A stretch of 9,684 nt of DNA from JBBECE01 sp040881985 (GTDB lineage: Bacteria > Pseudomonadota > Alphaproteobacteria > Rhizobiales > Devosiaceae). The position numbers and the translations under genes are program-made. Shown here piece by piece: positions 1 through 5,523 of the stretch (its first letter is position 1; the number at the start of each line of letters is the position of its first letter). The DNA is taken from the NCBI GenBank assembly GCA_040881985.1, contig JBBECE010000043.1, forward strand, positions 1-9,684, read 5' to 3'. The notes beneath the pieces are model-generated. The model did not search any database and was not told the DNA's origin. It was given only the letters and a program-made list of their open reading frames with translations.

Positions 1-523
1 GCTTAACCGGCGTATCGCCTCGCCAGCCCTCTCGCGCGCCGCCGCCCCAGCAGCGGCGCGGGACGCCGGCGTCGACGTCATCGAGCTCGGCGTCGGGATC
101 GAGGGCGAGGCGTCGCGCCACGGCGCGGAGCTTGCCGTCCGCGTTGCCGACCTCGCCGCCAATGCGATGGGCAAGCCGGTGCTCCTGCTCTCGGGCGGCG
201 AACTCACGGTCACTGTCCGGAACCCGACCGGCCGCGGCGGGCCGAACGCCGAATGCGCACTGGCGTTTCTCATCGCCGGCAAGGGCCGTCAGGGCGTTTT
301 CGGACTTTTTGCCGACACCGACGGGATTGACGGATCGGAAGACAATGCCGGCGCCATTGTCACCCCGTCGCTCTTCGCCGCGGCCACCGATGAAAAAGTC
401 GACGCCGGGGCGCTACTGCGCGAGAACCGCTCCTACGATTTCTTCGACGCCGTCGGCGGGTTGCTGGTTACCGGTCCGACCCGCACCAACGTCAACGATT
501 TTCGCGCCGTGCTGCTGGTTTGA
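1..523 (+). CDS. Glycerate 2-kinase (MOFRL family), C-terminal part only
   Basis: This is the 3' part of a gene that begins before the window; the frame starts at base 2 and gives 173 residues up to a TGA at 521-523. The family phosphorylates D-glycerate to 2-phosphoglycerate with ATP in the cytoplasm and is also annotated as GckA or as TtuD (hydroxypyruvate reductase-like). The visible part matches the C-terminal MOFRL domain: LLLSGGELTVTV (residues 61-72 of the fragment), GRGGPNAE (77-84), DTDGIDGSEDNAGA (105-118) and GPTRTNVND near the end (158-166). Full-length members have about 420 residues, so roughly the last 40 percent is present. The reading frame is intact to the stop. No strong rho-independent terminator follows directly, only a short CGCGC/GCGCG hairpin at 554-566 without a T-run. 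The family is certain enough, but the choice between the gckA and ttuD names cannot be made from this fragment. Confidence 0.9.
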   Translation, partial: LNRRIASPALSRAAAPAAARDAGVDVIELGVGIEGEASRHGAELAVRVADLAANAMGKPVLLLSGGELTVTVRNPTGRGGPNAECALAFLIAGKGRQGVFGLFADTDGIDGSEDNAGAIVTPSLFAAATDEKVDAGALLRENRSYDFFDAVGGLLVTGPTRTNVNDFRAVLLV

Positions 524-633
524 ACGTTAGGTCACCGGCACTTCGGTCGGCGTCGCGCTTGGCGCGGTAAACGGCTTGGGCGTCTGGAGTAGTGCCGCCA
601 GCAGTTAGATCCGGGCCCGCGTTATCGGCGTTG

Positions 634-669
634 AAAAAAAGACCGCGCCGGTTGCCCACCGGCGCGGTC
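634..669 (-). terminator. Intrinsic terminator of the minus-strand membrane protein gene
   Basis: A perfect 11-bp stem (641-651 with 659-669) encloses a 7-base loop. On the minus strand it is followed by seven T residues (A-run at 634-640 on the plus strand). It lies 22 bases past the stop codon of the minus-strand gene that ends at 692, so it is well placed as its rho-independent terminator. On the plus strand the stem is followed only by a mixed pyrimidine stretch, so any stop of read-through from the glycerate kinase gene would be weak. Confidence 0.9.
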
Positions 670-691
670 TCTCCAATTCATTCATTCGCGA

Positions 692-1852
692 TCAAGCCTT
701 GGCGGATGCGGTCGGCGCCATCGTCTTGTTGCGCTCGACAATGGTGCGGGCGATGCCGCCGATGCCAAGCAAAGCGACGACGAACCACACAATTGAGCCG
801 AGGAACGGCACCAGGCCCAGCACCCAGACGATGACGAGGCCAATGAACAGCCCCAGCATCTGGGTGGCGATCGGCGCCGCGTTCAGCTTGAACGCCGCAA
901 GAATCCGTCCGCCCAGCACATAGGCGCCCGCCACCTGCATCAGCACCCAGGCGATGGCGAACACGAACACATAGATCAGGATCAGCGGAATGCCGATCAG
1001 CGACATGCCGAGGACCGCAAACAGTCCGAACATTACGGACAGGCCCAGCACCCCGACCCACAGCGTGTACCAGGGCGCGGCCACCGCCTTCTCGTAGATC
1101 GCGGCCGAGCGTTTCGGGAACAGCGCGAAACAGACGAGGCCGACGACCAGCAGCGCCACGTTCCAGATCAGCGCCGGCACGATCATGATCCACGGCGACA
1201 TCGAACGCACCGTCTCGAAGGCGACCTGCGCGGGGCCGCTGACCTGGCTCAGATCCTCTGCCAGCACGAACACGACGCGATCGGCACTCGCCACCGTCGC
1301 CGGCACCGTTATCGCCCGCGGGGCGCGGATCGTCAGCGTCCCGTCGACCCGGGCGCCGTCCGAAAAGTTGAGCGAAATGCCCGAGAATTGCATGTCGCCC
1401 ATCACCGAGGCCGCGAGCGTCGCGGTCTGCGCGGCGATCAGCACCGAACCGTTGACCGGGCCGCCGAGGGTTACCGTCTGGCCGGCGAGCCGCGCATTGC
1501 CGCCGATCGTCGCGCCGGAGAGTACGCTCACCGAATTGCCCATTGCCGAGAGGTCCGCTCCAACCGGCGCCCCGATGGTGACGGCAAAGCCGGCCGCATA
1601 GACGTCCCCGCCCACTCCCGCCTCGACCCCGACATTGAAGCCGGCAAGATGGGCGTCCCCGGTCACCGTCTGAAGGACCTTTGCGTCGTAGCCGGTGGCG
1701 AAAGCGTCGCCCGCCACCGCTCCGGTAATGATCGCGCTCTGGCCGGCGGCGTACTCGTCGTCCCCGAAGCTGAACTGAACGTTGGTCGCGTCCTGGGCCA
1801 TCGCCCCGGCGCTGAAAGCCGACGCGGCCAGCGCCAGCAAGAATCTGTTCAT
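692..1852 (-). CDS. Signal-peptide protein with bactofilin-like repeats and polytopic membrane C-terminus
   Basis: The product has 386 residues and no assigned function. Residues 1-19 form a typical signal peptide, with likely cleavage after GAMA before Gln20. Residues 44-175 carry seven copies of a roughly 17-residue unit, each starting with Gly then often Asp (GDAFATG at 48, GDAHLAG at 65, GDVYAAG at 82, then 98, 118, 135 and 152). This is the glycine/hydrophobic pattern of a beta-solenoid like the polymer-forming (bactofilin) fold. A less repetitive linker (about 176-220) leads to about four or five hydrophobic segments between 222 and 371, followed by a short basic and polar tail. The repeat domain is therefore probably periplasmic and anchored in the inner membrane. 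The ATG at 1852 is supported by the signal peptide directly after it and by AGGGGC six bases upstream (1859-1864). The gene is transcribed alone, divergently from uxuA, and has its own terminator. Proteins of this layout occur as 'polymer-forming cytoskeletal protein' or DUF entries. Function in envelope organisation is inference only. Confidence 0.88.
   Translation of the reverse strand: MNRFLLALAASAFSAGAMAQDATNVQFSFGDDEYAAGQSAIITGAVAGDAFATGYDAKVLQTVTGDAHLAGFNVGVEAGVGGDVYAAGFAVTIGAPVGADLSAMGNSVSVLSGATIGGNARLAGQTVTLGGPVNGSVLIAAQTATLAASVMGDMQFSGISLNFSDGARVDGTLTIRAPRAITVPATVASADRVVFVLAEDLSQVSGPAQVAFETVRSMSPWIMIVPALIWNVALLVVGLVCFALFPKRSAAIYEKAVAAPWYTLWVGVLGLSVMFGLFAVLGMSLIGIPLILIYVFVFAIAWVLMQVAGAYVLGGRILAAFKLNAAPIATQMLGLFIGLVIVWVLGLVPFLGSIVWFVVALLGIGGIARTIVERNKTMAPTASAKA
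1328..1711 (-). repeat. Seven tandem ~17-residue protein repeats (coding)
   Basis: Within the minus-strand membrane protein, glycine-led units begin at residues 48, 65, 82, 98, 118, 135 and 152, i.e. spacings of 17, 17, 16, 20, 17 and 17. The units share G-x-x-x-x-A-G followed by alternating hydrophobic and small residues. DNA copies are diverged, so this is a protein-level repeat and not a recent DNA duplication. The period fits about one solenoid turn. Confidence 0.75.
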
Positions 1853-2089
1853 TTGCCTGCCCCTGTCGAAGTCGTTTGGTTAAGGCTAAACCGCGACCGC
1901 CTTCGCCGGCATTGACCGGCGTCAATTGCCTTGACCTGCAAGAAGCGGTTTCGCTGTCGGCGCTCACCAACGTCGCGCCTTGCTGCGGAGAGACGATATG
2001 TTAGCGTTGCGGACTTGGGTTCGTTCGCCGCCCCACCCTCATTCTAGTGCAGGAATCCCCGAGGCGGAAATCGATTCGGAGCTGACGGG
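1853..2089. promoter_or_regulatory. Divergent intergenic region with inverted repeat ATTGAC-N4-GTCAAT
   Basis: This 237-base gap separates the minus-strand membrane protein gene from uxuA and must contain the promoter of the former and probably that of the latter. An inverted repeat with 6-bp arms lies at 1911-1926; each arm contains TTGAC, so it could be an operator, a -35 element, or both. A second TTGACC occurs at 1931-1936. A possible -10 for uxuA, TATGTT, is at 1997-2002, but no good -35 is at the right distance. No convincing full promoter could be fixed on either strand, and no coding sequence or RNA gene is evident here. Confidence 0.35.
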
Positions 2090-3295
2090 ATGAAGCAAAC
2101 CTGGCGGTGGTTCGGCCCCCACGATCTGGCGACTATCGCCGACATCGGGCAGGCGGGCGCGACGGGCGTCGTCTCGGCGCTTCACCACATCGCCAATGGC
2201 GCTGTCTGGACGCCCGAGGAGATCGAAAAGAGGTTGCAGGCGATCCGGCGCCATCCCGACGGCGCCCCGAGCGGCCTCGGCTGGGCAGTCGTCGAGTCCC
2301 TGCCCGTCTCCGAGGATATCAAGAAACAAAAGGGCGATTTCCGCGCTCACTACGCAGCCTATCGCCAGTCGCTCGAAAACCTGGCCCGCGCCGGTATTGA
2401 AACCGTCTGCTACAATTTCATGCCGGTGCTCGACTGGACCCGCACCGAGCTTGCCTGGCGCCTGCCCAACGGCGCACGCGCCATGCGTTTCGATCTTGCC
2501 GACTTCGCTGCCTTCGACATTCATCTCCTTGCCCGGCCGGGCGCTTCGGACGACTTCTCGGCCCCGGTGCGCGAGCAGGCGAAGGCGCGCCACGCCAGTA
2601 TGGGCGAAATCGACAAGACGCGCCTCATCCGCAATATCGTCGCCGGGCTCCCGGGTGCCAACGAACGTCTGACGGTCGAGGATGTGCGCCGCCACCTCGC
2701 CGAGTATGACGCCATCTCGGCCGAGACCCTGCGCGGCCATTTCGTCGATTTCCTCGCCGAGGTCGTCCCGGCCGCCGAACGGGCCGGAGTGCGGCTCTGC
2801 TGCCATCCCGACGATCCGCCCTTCGCGCTGATGGGGCTGCCGCGCGTCGCCTCGACCGGGGCGGACTACGATCATCTGCTCTGGGCGGTCGACAGCCCAA
2901 ATTCCGGGATCACCTTCTGTACCGGCTCGCTCGGCGTGCGCCCTGACAACGATCTCGTCGCGATGATCCGGCATTTCGGCCCGAAGATTCACTTCGTACA
3001 TCTTCGCAACATCAGGCGCGACGCCGACGACGTGCCGACCTCCTTCTTCGAATCCGGGCATCTCGATGGCCACGTCGACATGGTCGCCGTCATCGAGGCG
3101 CTGATTGCCGAGGAGCGCCGCCGCAAGACCGAAGGCCGGCCGGACTGGGAAATGCCGATGCGCCCCGACCACGGCCAGGACATCATCGACGACCTCACCC
3201 GGAGCGGCCAGCCCGGCTACCCGATCGTCGGCCGTCTCAAGGGTCTCGCCGAACTGCGCGGGGTTATGAAGGCGATCGAGGCGCGTCCCGCCTAG
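2090..3295 (+). CDS. uxuA: Mannonate dehydratase UxuA
   Basis: The 401-residue product aligns along its whole length with E. coli UxuA as I recall it, starting with MKQTWRWFGP and QAGATGVVSALHHI. The enzyme removes water from D-mannonate to give 2-keto-3-deoxy-D-gluconate in hexuronate (glucuronate) catabolism in the cytoplasm. It is a metal-dependent TIM-barrel protein. Visible motifs are YNFMPVLDWTRT (108-119), CCHPDDPP (237-244), CTGSLGVR (277-284), HFVHLR (301-306) and MRPDHG (357-362). The metal ligands expected from characterised homologues would be His239, Cys277, His304 and Asp360, all present. The ATG at 2090 is supported by the conserved N-terminus and by CGGAG at 2077-2081, eight bases upstream. 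Other hexuronate genes (uxaC, uxuB, kdgK) are not in the window, so pathway context is missing. A likely terminator overlaps the stop codon region. Confidence 0.97.
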   Translation: MKQTWRWFGPHDLATIADIGQAGATGVVSALHHIANGAVWTPEEIEKRLQAIRRHPDGAPSGLGWAVVESLPVSEDIKKQKGDFRAHYAAYRQSLENLARAGIETVCYNFMPVLDWTRTELAWRLPNGARAMRFDLADFAAFDIHLLARPGASDDFSAPVREQAKARHASMGEIDKTRLIRNIVAGLPGANERLTVEDVRRHLAEYDAISAETLRGHFVDFLAEVVPAAERAGVRLCCHPDDPPFALMGLPRVASTGADYDHLLWAVDSPNSGITFCTGSLGVRPDNDLVAMIRHFGPKIHFVHLRNIRRDADDVPTSFFESGHLDGHVDMVAVIEALIAEERRRKTEGRPDWEMPMRPDHGQDIIDDLTRSGQPGYPIVGRLKGLAELRGVMKAIEARPA

Positions 3296-3322
3296 CGGTG
3301 GAGAACTTCCGCCGCATTGTTT
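3295..3322 (+). terminator. Probable intrinsic terminator of uxuA
   Basis: An 8-bp stem with one G-U pair (3295-3302 with 3308-3315) and a 5-base loop starts at the last base of the uxuA stop codon. It is followed by ATTGTTT (3316-3322), a T-rich but interrupted tract. Its placement and shape fit a rho-independent terminator of moderate strength. It would separate uxuA from the B12-controlled unit. Confidence 0.55.
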
Positions 3323-3350
3323 GACGGACTCGCCGCCCCGTGCCAACAAT
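3321..3350 (+). promoter_or_regulatory. Candidate sigma70-type promoter of the cobalamin unit
   Basis: TTGACG (3321-3326) and AACAAT (3345-3350) are separated by 18 bases. The -35 is near consensus and the -10 matches TATAAT at four of six positions. Transcription would start near 3357, just before the riboswitch P1 stem that opens at 3359, which is an independent reason to believe it. The -35 shares bases with the T-tract of the uxuA terminator. Confidence 0.5.
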
Positions 3351-3358
3351 TCTCCCGA

Positions 3359-3545
3359 TGTGGTTCCCGGCGCCCCAGCGGGCGAAGGGATCAAAAGGGA
3401 ACACGGTGCGGCGTACCCATCAGGGACCAACTCCGTGACTGCCCCCGCAACTGTAAGCGGCGAGCCTCCCCGTCAAAACCACTGGCCGCAAGGCCGGGAA
3501 GGGACGGACGAGGCACCGACCCGCGAGCCAGGAGACCTGCCACAG
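3359..3545 (+). ncRNA. Cobalamin (B12) riboswitch
   Basis: This leader carries the hallmarks of the adenosylcobalamin-type riboswitch. TGTGG at 3359-3363 can close P1 with CCACA at 3540-3544. GGGAACACGGTG is at 3397-3408. The highly conserved core, with CCCCGCAACTGTAAGCGG inside it, runs over 3441-3460. CCACTG at 3479-3484 leads into a GGCC-GCAA-GGCC hairpin (3484-3495, GNRA loop), followed by GGGAAGG. The B12 box GAGCCAGGAGACCTGCC ends the element at 3525-3541. Binding of cobalamin would reduce expression of the downstream genes, all of which act in cobalt uptake or cobalamin synthesis. Whether it acts on transcription or on ribosome access is not settled: no strong terminator lies between it and cbtB, which favours translational control (inference). 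Confidence 0.97.
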
Positions 3546-3604
3546 TCATAGGGGAACTTCCCCGTCTGAACTTTGTCGCTGGTGCGCACGGAGGGTGTAA
3601 GCAC

Positions 3605-3781
3605 ATGACCACGAAAGCCCGAACGCTGTCTTCCCTGTCGATTTCCGAACGGCTCATCGCCGGTGGCCTCGCTTTTCTCCTCGGGCTGACGCTCCTTTGG
3701 GGCGTCGGCTTTGCCGGTGACTCGGCGCTGCACAATGGCGCGCACGACACCCGCCATTCCATCGGCTTTCCCTGCCATTGA
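3605..3781 (+). CDS. cbtB: CbtB, small subunit of the cobalt transporter
   Basis: The 58-residue protein has one membrane segment (about 17-37) and a histidine-rich C-terminal tail with H43, H47, H51 and the terminal GFPCH. This tail is the signature of the CbtB family, in which it is thought to bind cobalt. CbtB is found with CbtA as a predicted cobalt transporter in the inner membrane, almost always under B12 riboswitches, as here. The ATG at 3605 is chosen because GGAGGG (3590-3595) lies nine bases upstream and because the family is this short; the same frame stays open further upstream, but that part overlaps the riboswitch. It is followed by cbtA after an 18-base gap. Confidence 0.95.
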   Translation: MTTKARTLSSLSISERLIAGGLAFLLGLTLLWGVGFAGDSALHNGAHDTRHSIGFPCH

Positions 3782-3799
3782 GCGTTCGGAGAATTTGAG

Positions 3800-4480
3800 A
3801 TGTTCGCGCGAATCCTTTTCGCGGCCGTCGTGGCAGGTCTCGCCGCCGGCCTGGTTATGTCCGCCATCCAGCAATGGCGCGTCGCCCCGTTGATTCTCGA
3901 GGCCGAAATCTACGAGAATGCCGCCGCCGCCCACGGCGTCAATGAACACCTCGCGACGGAGCCCGAGGCATGGGCCCCCGCCGACGGCCTGGAGCGCATT
4001 TTCTACACCGTCCTTGCCGATCTGCTCGCCGCCATCGGCTTCGCGCTGGTGATTGCCGCCGTCTCGGTCTTTGCCGGCATCGAAATCACTCCGGCCAACG
4101 GACTGCTCTGGGGTCTTGCCGGGTTTGTGACGTTTCAGCTTGCTCCTGCCTTCGGGCTCGCGCCGGAACTCCCCGGCATGCCGGCAGCCGATCTCGGCAT
4201 GCGACAATTCTGGTGGTGGGGCACCGTGCTCGCGACCGCCGCCGCGTTCCTGATCGTTGCCAAATGGCGGACCCCGGCGACACTCGCGCTTGCTGCGGTT
4301 CTGATCCTCGCCCCGCATTTGATCGGCGCTCCGGCCGCTCCCGAGGCCGAGAGCGGCGTCCCGGCGCATCTGGCGACCGAATTCGCCGCCAATGCGCTCG
4401 CCGCCGCCGGCGTCTTCTGGCTTTTGGTCGGGCCGATGATGGGATGGACGCTTCGCCGCTTTGCCGGAACCACGCCGTGA
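3800..4480 (+). CDS. cbtA: CbtA, membrane subunit of the cobalt transporter
   Basis: The 226-residue protein fits the CbtA family (predicted cobalt transporter subunit). Hydrophobic segments lie at about 3-22, 69-92, 100-120, 138-154, 160-175 and 196-217, so five or six membrane passes. Between the first two is a polar loop (32-65) with acidic residues plus His45 and His50. It presumably moves cobalt across the inner membrane with CbtB; this role is predicted for the family from riboswitch and genome context. The ATG at 3800 has CGGAG (3787-3791) eight bases upstream. The TGA at 4478-4480 overlaps the GTG start of cobW, so the two are probably translationally coupled. Length and frame are intact. 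Confidence 0.95.
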   Translation: MFARILFAAVVAGLAAGLVMSAIQQWRVAPLILEAEIYENAAAAHGVNEHLATEPEAWAPADGLERIFYTVLADLLAAIGFALVIAAVSVFAGIEITPANGLLWGLAGFVTFQLAPAFGLAPELPGMPAADLGMRQFWWWGTVLATAAAFLIVAKWRTPATLALAAVLILAPHLIGAPAAPEAESGVPAHLATEFAANALAAAGVFWLLVGPMMGWTLRRFAGTTP

Positions 4481-5523
4481 GCGCGCGTATCCCAGCAACA
4501 ATCATCACCGGCTTTCTCGGCGCCGGGAAGACAACGCTTGTCCGGCATCTGCTCAACCATGCGAAGGGCAAACGCATCGCGCTGATCATCAACGAGTTCG
4601 GCAGCGTCGGCGTCGATGCCGAAATCCTCAGGGGTTGCGGCGACGCGGCCTGTGGGGAGGTGGAGATCACCGAGCTCTCCAACGGCTGCATCTGCTGCAC
4701 CGTCGCCGAGGATTTCATCCCGGCAATGACCGCTATCCTCGCCTGCTCGCCGCGCCCTGACCATATCGTTATTGAGACCTCCGGCCTGGCGCTGCCTCAG
4801 CCCCTGATCCGCGCCTTCAATTGGCCGGAAATCAGGGCCGAGGTTACCGTCGATGGGGTGATCGCGGTCGCCGATGCGGCGGCTCTGGCCGAAGGCCGTT
4901 TCGCCGCCGACGAGCCAGGGATCGAAATACTGCGCCGATCCGATCCCATGCTCGACCACACGACCCCCCTGGGCGAGCTGTTCACCGATCAGCTCGTCTC
5001 CGCCGACATGGTCATCCTCAACAAGACCGATCTGGTCGGGGAGGCGCGTTTGGCCGAGATCGAGGCGAGACTGGATGCAAGCAAGCGGCCGGGCGTCGCA
5101 ACGATCCGCGCCCGCAACGGGGTCATCGATTTGGCGGCGCTGTTGGGTCTCGGCATGTCGGCGCAGACCGACCTCGATGCCCGGCCCTCGCTCCACGAGG
5201 CCGAGCATGGCGGGCAAACCCACGAGCATGACGAGTTCGATTCATTCTCGCTTCTCCTCAAGCCCAGTCCCGACCGCGCGTCGCTGATCGACGCCATCGC
5301 GTCGGCGATCCGCCGCCACGACATTCTCCGCCTCAAAGGCTTTGCGGCGCTCGACGGCGCCCCGTCGCGGCTCGCGGTCCAGGCGGTCGGCCCGCGCATC
5401 GAGGCCTGGTTCGACCGGCTTTGGGTGCAAGGCGAGCGGCGAGAGACAACCCTAGTCGTCATCGGCCAGTCGCCGCTCGACCGCGAGGTGATCGCCGCCG
5501 CTTTCGTGCCACTCACCGTCTGA
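4477..5523 (+). CDS. cobW: CobW, metal-binding GTPase of cobalamin synthesis
   Basis: The 348-residue product belongs to the G3E GTPase family (COG0523), CobW branch. It shows Walker A GFLGAGKTT (12-20), the metal-site motif CICC (71-74) within LSNGCICCTVAEDF, ETSG (100-103), NKTD (182-185) for guanine recognition, and a His/Glu-rich stretch HEAEHGGQTHEHDE (240-253) before the C-terminal domain. CobW is thought to be a GTP-dependent cobalt chaperone supporting cobalt delivery to CobN. The start is GTG at 4477, overlapping the cbtA stop by three bases (GTGA); no ATG lies between there and the P-loop in this frame. The preceding ribosome-binding site is weak, so coupling to cbtA translation is likely. 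The frame is open far upstream, inside cbtA, but that part encodes an unrelated arginine-rich shadow. The position between cbtA and cobN supports the specific CobW assignment over other COG0523 members. Confidence 0.95.
   Translation: MSARIPATIITGFLGAGKTTLVRHLLNHAKGKRIALIINEFGSVGVDAEILRGCGDAACGEVEITELSNGCICCTVAEDFIPAMTAILACSPRPDHIVIETSGLALPQPLIRAFNWPEIRAEVTVDGVIAVADAAALAEGRFAADEPGIEILRRSDPMLDHTTPLGELFTDQLVSADMVILNKTDLVGEARLAEIEARLDASKRPGVATIRARNGVIDLAALLGLGMSAQTDLDARPSLHEAEHGGQTHEHDEFDSFSLLLKPSPDRASLIDAIASAIRRHDILRLKGFAALDGAPSRLAVQAVGPRIEAWFDRLWVQGERRETTLVVIGQSPLDREVIAAAFVPLTV

Noticed and set aside
554..566. CGCGC-TTG-GCGCG hairpin after the glycerate kinase stop
   Set aside because: Five-base stem with a 3-base loop and no T-run; too weak to call a terminator in such GC-rich sequence.
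678..1970. Open frame of 430 codons on the minus strand, overlapping the repeat protein in another frame
   Set aside because: The product is rich in Arg and Gly with no signal peptide or membrane pattern, as expected from a frame-shifted reading. The 692-1852 frame has a signal peptide, repeats and membrane helices.
2039..3430. Long open frame (463 codons) on the minus strand opposite uxuA
   Set aside because: It is the antisense of a full-length, motif-complete UxuA. Its product resembles no family I recognise and it runs into the riboswitch; high-GC codon bias commonly opens such antisense frames.
3317..3604. Open frames through the riboswitch, including an upstream extension of cbtB
   Set aside because: The sequence is conserved as a structured RNA, the extension has no family resemblance, and a good ribosome-binding site precedes the ATG at 3605.
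3970..4476. Upstream extension of the cobW frame
   Set aside because: It lies inside cbtA and encodes Arg/Cys-rich shadow sequence; the CobW family starts a few residues before its P-loop, matching GTG at 4477.
3473..5229. Long minus-strand open frames opposite cbtA and cobW (3473-4501 and 4135-5229)
   Set aside because: They lie opposite genes with clear family motifs, cross gene borders and the riboswitch, and have low-complexity shadow composition.
5421..5522. Upstream extension of the cobN frame
   Set aside because: It overlaps the end of cobW and encodes Arg-rich sequence; the conserved CobN N-terminus begins at the ATG at 5523.
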